Assembly: GCF_003999975.1 (NCBI RefSeq)
Contig: NZ_RJAC01000016.1
Coordinates: forward strand, 153,758 to 217,757
Source of the DNA: Actinoplanes solisilvae
GTDB lineage: Bacteria > Actinomycetota > Actinomycetes > Mycobacteriales > Micromonosporaceae
DNA length: 64,000 nucleotides
Direction: 5' to 3'
Under the pieces are notes generated by a model. The model had not been told where the DNA came from. It saw nothing but the letters and a program-made list of their open reading frames with translations, and did no database searches. A program made the position numbers and the translations under genes. Below are positions 1 to 8,270 of this stretch, piece after piece; within the stretch, counting starts at the first letter, position 1, and each line of letters starts with the position of its first letter.

Positions 1-132
1 CCGGTGCTGGTCGACCTGCGCCGCGGCGAGGTCCACCGCCTCGACCAGAACGCCAAACCCGCCGACATCGAGACGTGGCTGGCCGGCGAGGCGGCCGCCT
101 TCACCGCCATGTGGGGCACGCCCGCCGCCTGA
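1..132 (+). CDS. C-terminal end of an unrecognised protein (5' truncated by window)
   Basis: An open frame enters from the left edge and stops at TGA 130-132, leaving 43 residues that end in FTAMWGTPAA. The segment contains LVDLRRGEV, which reads like a terminal beta strand, followed by a helix-forming ADIETWLAGEAAAF stretch. That is too little to assign a family. Codon use (G/C in third position) matches the surrounding genes, and a strong hairpin follows the stop, so the frame is very likely real. Confidence 0.6.
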   Translation, partial: PVLVDLRRGEVHRLDQNAKPADIETWLAGEAAAFTAMWGTPAA

Positions 133-145
133 CCCACCCCGACCC

Positions 146-189
146 GCGACCGCCCCGGCCCGACCGCCCATGTCACCCGGGGCGGTCGC
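146..189 (+). terminator. Hairpin after the left-edge gene
   Basis: A perfect 13-bp inverted repeat (GCGACCGCCCCGG at 146-158, its complement at 177-189) with an 18-nt loop starts 14 nt after the stop of the left-edge gene. There is no clear U-tract, which is usual for actinobacterial terminators. Confidence 0.55.
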
Positions 190-340
190 GGCCACCCTCG
201 CCGGATCCGCTCCGCTTTGCGGCGGCCCGACCTTCGCCGTGCGCGTCCGGCGGCCATCGCTTGCCGCTGCACCCACCGGCGGTCCTCACCGGAAAGGAGC
301 TCTGACTGGTGCGTAACTTCTTGCTCAGAGTTGCGTTTAG

Positions 341-961
341 TTGTTGGTGGCAGGCAGGTTTTACCGGATCGGGGAGTTCGCCGAACGCATCGGTCGTTCG
401 GCGAACACGGTGCGCCGGTGGGAAGCCGAAGGGCGGATCGTCGCGAAGCGGCTGCCGTCCGGTCAGCGATACTTCGACGACATCGACGTCCGGCAGGCGC
501 TCGTTCCCGGCTTCGACGAGGCGCGCTGCCGTACCGTCGTCTACTGCCGCGTCTCGTCGCCGGACCAGCGCGACGACCTCGCGTCACAGGTCGCGGCAAT
601 GGAACAGTTCTGCCTCGGCCGTGGCCTCGCCGTCGACGAGTGGGTCAGCGAGATCGGCGGCGGCATGGACCTGCGCCGCCGCAAGTTCCTCGCCGTGATG
701 GACGCCGTGGAGCGCGGCGAGGTCGCGACCGTGGTCGTGGCGCACAAGGATCGGTTGGCCCGGTTCGGGTTCGACTACCTCGAGCACGTCGCCGCCCGCA
801 ACGGCTGCGAAATCGTTGTCGCGAACCAGGAAGCGTTGTCGCCACAGCAGGAACTCGTCGAAGACCTACTCGCGATCGTGCACACGTTTTCGTGCCGCCT
901 GTACGACCTGCGTCGCTACGAGAAGGCGCTCAAAGACGATCTGTCCGGCGGCGGCAGATGA
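341..961 (+). CDS. tnpA: IS607-family serine recombinase TnpA
   Basis: This is the transposase of the element. Residues 8-50 form a MerR-like winged helix-turn-helix (RIGEFAERIGRSANTVRRWE) that binds the ends. Residues 64-195 are a resolvase-type catalytic domain with YCRVSSPDQ, in which Ser72 is the expected nucleophile, followed by the HKDRLARFG motif. At 206 residues it has the normal length for the IS607 type, which carries its DNA-binding domain at the N terminus, unlike Tn3 resolvases. The start at 341 is TTG; GTG at 347 is an alternative. The stop overlaps tnpB by four bases, implying coupled translation. Confidence 0.9.
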   Translation: MLVAGRFYRIGEFAERIGRSANTVRRWEAEGRIVAKRLPSGQRYFDDIDVRQALVPGFDEARCRTVVYCRVSSPDQRDDLASQVAAMEQFCLGRGLAVDEWVSEIGGGMDLRRRKFLAVMDAVERGEVATVVVAHKDRLARFGFDYLEHVAARNGCEIVVANQEALSPQQELVEDLLAIVHTFSCRLYDLRRYEKALKDDLSGGGR

Positions 962-2370
962 AGGTCACACGGATCGCCTACTCGCGGCACCTCAACGCCG
1001 GCAAGTGGGCCGCCCTCACCGAGCAGGCCCGCCGACTTGGGCGCGTCCGGTCACAGGTGTGGCAGTGGTACGGCTCCGTCGCCGGTGCCGACCTGCGTGA
1101 CCGGCAGGTCCGTGATCAGTGGCTGACCGACGGCACGGCCGACAGGTTCGCAGTGCTGGCGAACCCGTGGAAAGAGACCCTGCGGGACGCGATGGCCGAC
1201 ATCGCCGCGAACCGCGCGTCGGCGAAGGTTGAGGTCCGCCGCGCGGTCGGTCGTCACGCCGCGACCGAGACAGAACGCAAACGGCTGTTCACCGCCCTGA
1301 AAGCCGAAAAGTGGACCGACGACCCGTACCTGTCCCGGCAGATGCGCAAGCACTGGCCGCGCGGGGCGAACCACACCCACAACCAGATCGTCGTGCGTGC
1401 CGACCAGTTCCGGACCTTCACGCTGACCGACGGTGGCAATGTGTGGCTCGCCGTGCCCAGTCTCGAACGTGGCCGACGCGTCGCGATCCCGCTGAACACG
1501 ACCGTTTCGCCCACCGGCACCCTGCGGCTGATCCTGCGCGCCGGCAGGGTCGAGGTGCACTACCAGATCGACGCCGCCGACATGCCCACCTCGCAGCGCC
1601 CATGCGGCGAGGCGACAGTCGGGGTCGACAAGGGCTACACCGAAGTCCTGACCGACTCCGACGGCAACCACCACGGCCAGAACCTCGGGCGGCTGCTGAC
1701 CGAGCAGTCCGACCGGCTGAAGGAACGCAACCGCAGGCGGGCGAAGCTCCGCTCGATCGCGAACAACGCGGCCCAGCGCGGTAACAGCGCGAAGGCTGAC
1801 CGGATCCACAAGCACAACCTCGGCACAGCCAAGCGGGACCGGCAGGCCGCACGGTGGCGAGCCCGCGTTCGCACGGAGACGTTCACGGCCGTGCACGCCG
1901 TGGTGGACAAGGCCGGAATGGTCGTGGCCGAAGACCTCACCAAGACCTTCGCTGGGCGCAAGAAGCTCTCGAAGAACATGAACCGCCGTCTCGCCGCGTG
2001 GACGAAAGGTGTCACCGCCGAGGCCCTACAGAACGTGTCGGAGCGCAGAGGTTCTGCGCTCGTGCTGGTCAACGCTGCCTACACGTCACAAGTCGACCCT
2101 GATTCGGGCAGCCTCGTTGTCCGGCGCGGGGATCGGCTTCACTGCGCAAGCGGGGTCGTGTGGCAAGCAGACCATGCCGCCGCGGTCAACATCCTGTACA
2201 GGCATGGCGATCCCGACATCGCCCTGCACACCCCGTACAAGCGGGTCAAGCAGATCTTGCAGGAACGGACCGACCGCCAACGGGCCAGACTGCCGGCCCA
2301 GGACTCCAGCCGCGAGCAATCGACGGCGGAGAGCGAAACATCCGAATTGCTCAGACCTGCGCAGGTCTGA
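958..2370 (+). CDS. tnpB: TnpB RNA-guided nuclease of the IS607 element
   Basis: A TnpB-family protein of 470 residues. It has the split RuvC nuclease: Asp224 in GVDKGYTEV, Glu325 in VVAEDLTKTF and Asp405 in QADHAAAVNIL. TnpB proteins use a right-end-derived omega RNA to cut DNA at vacated sites, which favours retention of the element. The zinc-ribbon region is atypical: where most TnpB have two CxxC pairs, this one reads TSQVDPDSG and LHCASG, leaving a single Cys396. This ribbon-poor form occurs in a known TnpB subgroup, so activity is not excluded. The start at ATG 958 overlaps the tnpA stop; the open frame extends upstream only as a shadow of tnpA. Confidence 0.9.
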   Translation: MKVTRIAYSRHLNAGKWAALTEQARRLGRVRSQVWQWYGSVAGADLRDRQVRDQWLTDGTADRFAVLANPWKETLRDAMADIAANRASAKVEVRRAVGRHAATETERKRLFTALKAEKWTDDPYLSRQMRKHWPRGANHTHNQIVVRADQFRTFTLTDGGNVWLAVPSLERGRRVAIPLNTTVSPTGTLRLILRAGRVEVHYQIDAADMPTSQRPCGEATVGVDKGYTEVLTDSDGNHHGQNLGRLLTEQSDRLKERNRRRAKLRSIANNAAQRGNSAKADRIHKHNLGTAKRDRQAARWRARVRTETFTAVHAVVDKAGMVVAEDLTKTFAGRKKLSKNMNRRLAAWTKGVTAEALQNVSERRGSALVLVNAAYTSQVDPDSGSLVVRRGDRLHCASGVVWQADHAAAVNILYRHGDPDIALHTPYKRVKQILQERTDRQRARLPAQDSSREQSTAESETSELLRPAQV

Positions 2371-2375
2371 GCAAT
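2346..2375. repeat. Perfect 30-bp palindrome spanning the tnpB stop codon
   Basis: ATTGCTCAGACCTGC is followed directly by its exact reverse complement, with the tnpB TGA (2368-2370) inside the right arm. It could be the terminal stem of the omega RNA, a recombinase-recognition feature of the right end, or a terminator. A near-palindrome centred on CCCGGG at about 2390-2405 follows it. Confidence 0.7.
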
Positions 2376-2487
2376 GAAAGGAAGCAGGGAATCCCGGGTT
2401 TCCGGCGCGGAATGCCTTAGGCGCAGAACGGTTGCGACGATCCTCTCGGTGTACGAAGCGGGTCAGGCGCGTCGGGGGGCGTTCGTC

Positions 2488-3519
2488 ATGAGGGTTTTCG
2501 GCCGGGTGAGCACAGGTCTGGCATTGGCGGGGATCGCTGCGGGCGTGGTCGCGGGGGCGGCGTTCGAACCGGCGGCCGCACTGGCGCGCGGCGCGGTTCA
2601 GGACAGCTCGGCCGCGAGCGCGAGTGCTGGCGTGAGTGCGGGCGCTCCCACACTGCCGAGCCTGGTGGCGTACGTGCGGGGTGGTGACATCTACGTCAGC
2701 AAGGGGCCGGCCGAGAAGCGCCTCACCGCCGGCGGCACGAGCGCGCGGCCGCGGTGGTCGCCCGACGGGAAGTCGATCGCCTATCTCAAGGGCGGACTCC
2801 TGTGGGTGATGAAGGCCGACGGCAGCGCGCAACGGCGATTGACGACGCGCGCCGCGGCCGGACCGAGTTGGTCGCCCGACGGGAAGTGGATCGCGTTCGC
2901 GTCGCTGTCCTGCTCGGGTGGGTCCGGTGTCTATCGCATCCCCTCGGCGGCCGGAAAGACCGAGGTGCTCTTCCCCCGCGACTGCCGCGGCGAGGCGTTG
3001 CCGCCCGAGCCCGCCCCGGTCGCCTCGCGTGCCGGCTCCCTCAGCGAGCGCCTCAGCACCGACGACGCCGTCGCCTGGTCGCCCGACGGCGCCAAGGTCG
3101 CGTTCCGGGGCGGCGACTGCGAATCCGTCTACGACTCGTGCCTCAGCGTCGGCACCGTCGCCGACGGGGGCGAGCAGACCCTGGCCGCCTACGGCGGGGG
3201 CAGCCTGCAGACCAGCGGTTTCGCCGTCGTGCCGAGCTGGCGCCCCGACGGCGCCCGCCTCGCCTGGACCGCGTATCAGAAGGGCGAGACCAAGGCCGAC
3301 GACAAGCCCGTCCACCTCGTCGAATACGACACGAAGACCAGGGCGAAGCGGGTCGTCGGCGGCGCCCTCGACCGCGAGCTGGCCTATCTCGACGCGAACC
3401 GGGCCGTCGCCACCGCGCAGTACGGCAAGGGCTCCTGGGTGATGGTCGTCAATCTGGCCACCAAGGCCCGCACCCCGTTCCGCGAGGGGTCGCAGCCCAG
3501 CGTGCAACCGACCCGCTAA
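2488..3519 (+). CDS. Secreted TolB/PD40-type beta-propeller protein
   Basis: A 343-residue exported protein. The first 35 residues have arginines followed by a hydrophobic core (LALAGIAAGVVAGAAF) and an Ala-rich cleavage region, a signal peptide. The mature part has at least four PD40/WD-like blades marked by WSPDGKSIAYL, WSPDGKWIAFA, WSPDGAKVAF and WRPDGARLAW, as in the TolB propeller. A binding or scaffolding role at the cell surface is likely, but no catalytic motif is visible. ATG 2488 is preferred over the open frame from 2374 because it places the signal peptide at the N terminus. The IS607 right end lies about 100 bp upstream. Confidence 0.8.
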   Translation: MRVFGRVSTGLALAGIAAGVVAGAAFEPAAALARGAVQDSSAASASAGVSAGAPTLPSLVAYVRGGDIYVSKGPAEKRLTAGGTSARPRWSPDGKSIAYLKGGLLWVMKADGSAQRRLTTRAAAGPSWSPDGKWIAFASLSCSGGSGVYRIPSAAGKTEVLFPRDCRGEALPPEPAPVASRAGSLSERLSTDDAVAWSPDGAKVAFRGGDCESVYDSCLSVGTVADGGEQTLAAYGGGSLQTSGFAVVPSWRPDGARLAWTAYQKGETKADDKPVHLVEYDTKTRAKRVVGGALDRELAYLDANRAVATAQYGKGSWVMVVNLATKARTPFREGSQPSVQPTR

Positions 3520-3575
3520 GCAGTATCCGCGAGGTTGCCGATAAGGGGGTGACAGGTTGTCGATGGAGGATACGG

Positions 3576-3962
3576 ATGTCGATCTCCGGACTGGGTACGG
3601 CCCGGACCCCGCAACCGCCGCTCGGCCCGGTCAACCGGACACCCCGCGCGGACCAGCCGGGGGGCCGCACCGACGAGCACCTGACCTCCCGCGACCGTGA
3701 GCTGATCTTCCAGGTCGCCGGTCAGCGCGACCCGGCCAAGCAGGCAGGCACCGCGTTCGCCGCGATCCTCACCTCCGAGCGTGCCGCCGGCCGTCTGGCT
3801 CCCGGCCAGGAGGCGTCCGCGCTCTACCTCAAGGACCTCAGCCGCCGCTATGAGCGCACCGGCGGTCCCAACCCGATCGCCGACTACCTGCCGAAGGCCC
3901 TGGAGTACCTCTCGAGCAGCGAGGGCCGGGCCGGAGGAAACCGGATCGACGTCTCAGCGTAG
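3576..3962 (+). CDS. Conserved hypothetical protein, 128 aa
   Basis: A soluble 128-residue protein with no signal peptide or membrane segment. The N-terminal 35 residues are Pro/Gly-rich and probably disordered. The remainder (LTSRDRELIFQVAGQ onward) looks helical and contains a KQAGTAFAAILTSERAAGRL stretch. GGAGG lies 7 nt before ATG 3576. The gene ends 10 nt before trmB, so the two are probably cotranscribed. I recognise no family; the function is unknown. Confidence 0.75.
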   Translation: MSISGLGTARTPQPPLGPVNRTPRADQPGGRTDEHLTSRDRELIFQVAGQRDPAKQAGTAFAAILTSERAAGRLAPGQEASALYLKDLSRRYERTGGPNPIADYLPKALEYLSSSEGRAGGNRIDVSA

Positions 3963-3972
3963 AAACGGGTGC

Positions 3973-4638
3973 ATGAACCACCCGCCGATCCGCACCTTCC
4001 ACCCGCGCCGGGGCCGCATGAGCGCCCGCCACGCCGACGCGCACACCGCTCTCTGGCCGAGCCGCGGCCTGACCGTCGAAGACGGCGACCGTACGCCCTT
4101 GGACCTGGATGAACTGTTCGGTGACGACAGTCCCAAGGTGCTCGAGATCGGGTTCGGCATGGGCGACACCCTGGCCGAGACGGCGGCGGCCGACCCGGAA
4201 CGCGACTATCTGGGCATCGAGGTGCACACCCCCGGCATCGGCAACCTGCTCGCCCTGGTGCAGGAGCAGAACCTCCAGAACGTACGGGTGGCGCTCGGCG
4301 ACGCGATGCAGCTCGTGCACCGCCTGGCGCCGAACAGCCTCGACGCCGTACACATCTATTTTCCCGACCCGTGGCCCAAGGCCCGCCACCACAAGCGCCG
4401 CCTGGTGCAGCCCGCGAACGTGGCGCTGCTGCGCGACCGGCTGCACGCGGGTGGCGTGCTGCACTGCGCGACCGACTGGCCCCACTACGCCGAGGCGATG
4501 GCCGAGACGCTCGACGCCGATCCGGGCCTCGAGTTCGTCGACCGCGAGCGGGCCGGGCGGCCCGAGACGAAGTTCGAGCGGCGCGGGTCGCACGCGGGCC
4601 GGCCGATCACCGACCTGCGCTACCGGCGTTACCGATGA
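3973..4638 (+). CDS. trmB: tRNA (guanine-N7-)-methyltransferase
   Basis: TrmB transfers a methyl group from S-adenosylmethionine to N7 of guanine 46 in the tRNA variable loop. At 221 residues it has normal length. The SAM-binding motif LEIGFGMG is at 57-64, the family signature FPDPWPKARHHKRR at 130-143 and the conserved C-terminal TKFERRG at 199-205. ATG 3973 follows the preceding small gene by 10 nt. The frame is open upstream but without a better start. Confidence 0.96.
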   Translation: MNHPPIRTFHPRRGRMSARHADAHTALWPSRGLTVEDGDRTPLDLDELFGDDSPKVLEIGFGMGDTLAETAAADPERDYLGIEVHTPGIGNLLALVQEQNLQNVRVALGDAMQLVHRLAPNSLDAVHIYFPDPWPKARHHKRRLVQPANVALLRDRLHAGGVLHCATDWPHYAEAMAETLDADPGLEFVDRERAGRPETKFERRGSHAGRPITDLRYRRYR

Positions 4639-4679
4639 TTTGCCGCTTTCCGGGCATTGACGCCTTATAGGCTGACGGC

Positions 4680-6689
4680 GTGGCTGAGCGGCAAGACGAC
4701 GCCGGGCTCTCCTGGCGGTCCGGCCGCCTTGACGAGGGCCTGATGCACGAGGTCAGCGAGCTGCACCCGGCCTCGCTGGACGGCGGTGGCGCCGACGAGC
4801 TGGCCGGTCTTCTCGCCCGGGCCGCGCAGGCGCCGATCGGCGTGATCTACCTCGTGCGCGACAAGACCCTGCGCCTGTACGGCGGTCACGGGCTCGACGA
4901 CCGGTGGAGCGACCCGGACGAGGCGCTGGCCGCGCTGGTGTTGGCGAACGAGGCCGTCGACGACCTCGCCGCCGACGGTCGCGTGCCCGATATGTCGGGT
5001 GCGTGCCTCGGGCGTTCCGTCTGCGACCAGGACGGCACGGTCCTCGCCGTGTGTTGCGCGGCCGACGTCGTACCCCGGAAGTGGACCGACGAGGAGCACG
5101 CCTCGGTCGCCCAGGCCGCCCAGGTCGGGACGCTGCTGATCACCGAGCGCCTGGCCCGTTACGAGATCGACCGCCAGCACCGGTTTCTCGACGCGGTGCT
5201 CGACAGCCTCCACGACGGCGTCACCGCCTGCGACGAGCAGGGCCGCATCGTCTTCGTCAACGAGCGGATGCGCCGCTTCTGGGACGACACCGGGCACACC
5301 AGCGACGACGTCTGGCTGCAGGGCGCCCTGCGCGGGGAGCACCTGCACGACAGCGAGGTCGTGCTGCAGGGGCCGAACCGGCGCGCCCGGCACTACCTGG
5401 TCGACGCCCACCCGATCACCGGGCCGGGCGGGCAGACGGTCGGCGCGGTCCAGGCCGTGCAGGACGTCACCCGGCGCAAGCGGGCCGAGCGGTTCCGCAC
5501 CTGCGAGCTGAACGTCACCACGGCATTGGCCGAGGCGTCGAGCATCGAGGCGGCCGGCCCGCGCGTGCTGGAGGCCGTGGTCAGCACCCTCGAATGGGTG
5601 CACGCCGAGCTGTGGCTGGTCGACGAGGCGGCGCGGACCGTGCGCTCGGCCGCCCGCTGGAGTGCCCCGGGCTGGCAGTCCGACATCGAGGTGCCGGTCG
5701 ACCTGCCCTTCGGTGTGGGCCTGGCCGGGCGGGCGTGGCAGGTGGGCAAGCCGCTGTGGATCAGGGACGTGGGCCGGCCGCAGAGCCTGATCTCGCCCGA
5801 GACCGCGGCGTCGGGCGCCTTGCATTCGGCGCTCGCGGTGCCCGTACGGGAGGGCTTCGAGACCTTGGGGGTCTTGACGGTCTTCGCCGACTCGGTCGAG
5901 GAACCCGAGGACGAGCTGCTGGCCCTGATGGCCGGGATCGCCGCCCACATCGGGCAGTTCGTCGAGAAACGCCTGGTCGAAGACCTGCAACGGCAGCTCG
6001 TGCGCAGCAAGAACGAATATCTCGCCCTGGTCGGGCACGAGCTGCGTACGCCGCTCACGTCGATCAGCGCCTACACCGAACTGCTGCGCGAGGCCGACGA
6101 GGTGAGCCTGGTCAAGGACGGGCCCCGGCTCATCGAGGTGATCGAACGCAACAGCAACCAGCTGCGCGACATCATCAACGAGCTGATGGAGCTGTCCGCG
6201 CTGGATACCGGGCACGCCGACATCCATCTGGCGCCGATGGACCTGGCCGAGGTCGTGCGTGACTCGGTCGGCCAGGCCCGCGCCGCGGTGGCCGGAGCGC
6301 CGCTGGTCATCAACGACGAACTGCCCGACACGCTGGTGCTGCCAGGCGACCGCAAGCGGCTGCGCCAGGTGGTCGACAACCTGCTCGGCAACGCGGTCAA
6401 GTACAGCCCGGACGGTGGGCACATCGGGGTCACACTGCGCACCGCCGGACGGGCGGCCGAGCTGGCCGTGTCCGACACCGGACTGGGCGTCTCGATCGAC
6501 GAGCGCGAGAAGCTGTTCACCGGCTTCTACCGCACCAGCCGGGCCCGCGACTCGGCGATCCCGGGCACCGGACTGGGCATGACGCTGAGCCGCGCGGTGG
6601 TCAGCCGGCACCACGGCAGCATCGAGCTGGTCGACCACGAGGACAAGGGCACCACGGTCCTGCTGCGGCTGCCGATGGACGCCCGTTGA
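4680..6689 (+). CDS. GAF-PAS-GAF sensor histidine kinase
   Basis: A 669-residue soluble sensor kinase with no membrane segment. Domains in order: GAF (about 30-160), PAS (about 165-265, FLDAVLDSLHDGVTACDEQG), a second GAF (about 275-430), a dimerisation/phosphoacceptor domain with His453 in VGHELRTPLTSI, and a HATPase domain (about 545-669) with N box NLLGNAVKYS, DTGLGV and GTGLGM. It probably senses a cytoplasmic ligand or redox state. No response regulator is adjacent, so it is an orphan. The start is GTG 4680, 41 nt after trmB. Confidence 0.92.
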   Translation: MAERQDDAGLSWRSGRLDEGLMHEVSELHPASLDGGGADELAGLLARAAQAPIGVIYLVRDKTLRLYGGHGLDDRWSDPDEALAALVLANEAVDDLAADGRVPDMSGACLGRSVCDQDGTVLAVCCAADVVPRKWTDEEHASVAQAAQVGTLLITERLARYEIDRQHRFLDAVLDSLHDGVTACDEQGRIVFVNERMRRFWDDTGHTSDDVWLQGALRGEHLHDSEVVLQGPNRRARHYLVDAHPITGPGGQTVGAVQAVQDVTRRKRAERFRTCELNVTTALAEASSIEAAGPRVLEAVVSTLEWVHAELWLVDEAARTVRSAARWSAPGWQSDIEVPVDLPFGVGLAGRAWQVGKPLWIRDVGRPQSLISPETAASGALHSALAVPVREGFETLGVLTVFADSVEEPEDELLALMAGIAAHIGQFVEKRLVEDLQRQLVRSKNEYLALVGHELRTPLTSISAYTELLREADEVSLVKDGPRLIEVIERNSNQLRDIINELMELSALDTGHADIHLAPMDLAEVVRDSVGQARAAVAGAPLVINDELPDTLVLPGDRKRLRQVVDNLLGNAVKYSPDGGHIGVTLRTAGRAAELAVSDTGLGVSIDEREKLFTGFYRTSRARDSAIPGTGLGMTLSRAVVSRHHGSIELVDHEDKGTTVLLRLPMDAR

Positions 6690-6805
6690 CAACCTGTTGA
6701 CACTTGTGATCCTGCTTGATCCCGGCCGAGGGCCTGGCGGCCAAGGCCGGCGCAGACCGTCGACCTCGGCTGTCGACCGCCCAGCTCGCCGGCTGGTCGT
6801 TCCTG

Positions 6806-7513
6806 CTAGGAATCCTTGCGGCGACGCTCGATCTCGTCGCGCACCTCGGGATCCCACTCGTGCGGGTTCCAGTCGGCGTCGGTGGCGTGGCCGGTCAGCG
6901 GGGTAGCGGCGGGCGTCGACGCCGGTGGCGTCAGGCCGCCCAGCATCGACGTGCCGTAATAGGTCTGCGTGTACGAGTCGGTCTCCAGGCGGCGGATCCT
7001 CGCCCAGCCGGCCACCACGGCCACGGCCAGGAAGGCGATCGCCAGCAGCTGGACGACGCCGCTGACCACGACGATCGTGCCGGCCCCGCCCGTGCCGAGA
7101 CAGGTGATGCCCACGCCCAGCAGGAGCAGCAGGGCGTAGACGCGCAGCACGCTGCTGACACTGACGTACCAGCCCGAGGTGTCCGAGAATCGGCCGGCCA
7201 ACCGGCGGGTGCTGCGGCTCCAGACCAGCAGGGCGGCCAGCAGCCCGGCGGCGAGGACGAGCCAGGCCGCGCCGAGCAGCAGGTCAGCGGCGAACCAGTT
7301 CAGGGGCTGCGTGTTGCCCCCGACCCGCAACCGCACCAGCGCCGACACGACGGTGCATGCCATGAGCAGCACGGCGAGACCGACGACCACCCACGTGGTC
7401 ACCTGCCAGCCGAGCGGCAGACCCTCCGGCGCGGCGTAGGGCCGGCACGTGTGCCCCTGCCCCGGACGTTCAAGATGACTGCCACAGCGTTCGCACAACA
7501 CGGCGGAAATCAT
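6806..7513 (-). CDS. Zinc-ribbon membrane protein, four TM segments
   Basis: A 235-residue integral membrane protein of unknown function. It starts with a short zinc-ribbon-like element (CERCGSHLERPGQGHTC). Four hydrophobic segments follow at about 38-58, 72-95, 117-140 and 142-165, then a hydrophilic Pro/Thr-rich tail ending in EWDPEVRDEIERRRKDS. DUF4328-type proteins in actinobacteria have this layout, but I would not assign the family without a search. It is divergent from the hydrolase at 7614 and shares that intergenic region. Confidence 0.78.
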   Translation of the reverse strand: MISAVLCERCGSHLERPGQGHTCRPYAAPEGLPLGWQVTTWVVVGLAVLLMACTVVSALVRLRVGGNTQPLNWFAADLLLGAAWLVLAAGLLAALLVWSRSTRRLAGRFSDTSGWYVSVSSVLRVYALLLLLGVGITCLGTGGAGTIVVVSGVVQLLAIAFLAVAVVAGWARIRRLETDSYTQTYYGTSMLGGLTPPASTPAATPLTGHATDADWNPHEWDPEVRDEIERRRKDS

Positions 7514-7613
7514 GAACGATAGTGATCAACGCTGTCTGCCCCGGGCGGCGTCGATGTATCGAACCCGGCCCCCAGGGTATAGCCCTCAACCTGGCGATAC
7601 AGGAAGGACCGTT

Positions 7614-8252
7614 ATGCAGCCGCAGCCCCCGCGCCGCTCCACGCACGCCACGAACAGTCCGCTCAACCGGCTCGTGTACGACCGGTGGGGCGAGTTCGGA
7701 CGGCCGGTGGTGCTGCTGCACGGGTTGCTCTTCGACCGCACGATGTGGTGGCCGGTGGCCGCCGAGCTCGCGGGCGACTGCACGGTTGTCGCGCCCGACC
7801 TGCCCGGTCACGGGTTCTCGCCGCCGCGCTCCGACTACAGCCTCGAACGCGTCGCCGCCGACGTGGCCGGGCTCGTCAACGACCTGCGACTGCACCGCGC
7901 GCCGATCGTGGTCGGGCACGGCACCTCGGCGTGGCTGGCGATCGCGTTCGCCGACGCCTACGCCACCCACTGCCTGCTCACCCTCGACGAGCCCGCGGGG
8001 GAGCTGCCCGGTACGGTCGACGACCTCGTCGCGGCGGCCGGCCTGGCGTCGGTGCCCGAGGAGTACCGCTCGTTCGCCGAGCCCCGGCGTGATCCGGCGC
8101 TGCTGACGGCGTACGCGGGCTGGAAAGCGCAACCACCCACCCGCCGCCTCGCCGTCGCCGGGCCGGCCCCCGGTCCGGCGGCCCCCGACAACGCCTTCGC
8201 CCACCTCAACGACCCGCAGGGCTTCGCGGGCCGCCTGCGCGCCCTGCTGTGA
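7614..8252 (+). CDS. Alpha/beta-hydrolase fold protein lacking the nucleophile serine
   Basis: A 212-residue alpha/beta-hydrolase of the small esterase/haloperoxidase type. The oxyanion strand LLHGLLFDRTMWW is at 35-47 and PDLPGHGFS at 61-69. The nucleophile elbow, normally G-x-S-x-G, reads VVGHGTSAW at 99-107, so Gly103 stands where the serine should be. Ser105 is two positions late. A C-terminal His197 resembles the catalytic His. The protein may be non-catalytic or use another residue. Start ATG 7614 follows AGGAAGGACC. It lies 18 nt upstream of another esterase. Confidence 0.82.
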   Translation: MQPQPPRRSTHATNSPLNRLVYDRWGEFGRPVVLLHGLLFDRTMWWPVAAELAGDCTVVAPDLPGHGFSPPRSDYSLERVAADVAGLVNDLRLHRAPIVVGHGTSAWLAIAFADAYATHCLLTLDEPAGELPGTVDDLVAAAGLASVPEEYRSFAEPRRDPALLTAYAGWKAQPPTRRLAVAGPAPGPAAPDNAFAHLNDPQGFAGRLRALL

Positions 8253-8270
8253 CGCTGCGAGACTGGGCCG

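Larger units (their letters stand above)
311..2400 (+). mobile_element. IS607-family element (tnpA + tnpB)
   Basis: A serine-recombinase tnpA and a tnpB overlap by ATGA at 958-961, the standard IS607 arrangement. The left end lies in the AT-richer stretch after about 300; the right end lies just beyond the tnpB stop. TTGCTCAGA occurs at the left end (321-329) and again at the right end inside a 30-bp palindrome (2346-2375). IS607 elements lack long terminal inverted repeats and make little or no target duplication, so the ends are approximate. The element sits between a terminator and the secreted beta-propeller gene and could supply or block that gene's promoter. Confidence 0.75.

Noticed and set aside
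4665..6857. Long minus-strand frame antisense to the histidine kinase
   Set aside because: It mirrors the kinase codons (third-position GC bias opens the opposite frame), has low-complexity composition and no family motif.
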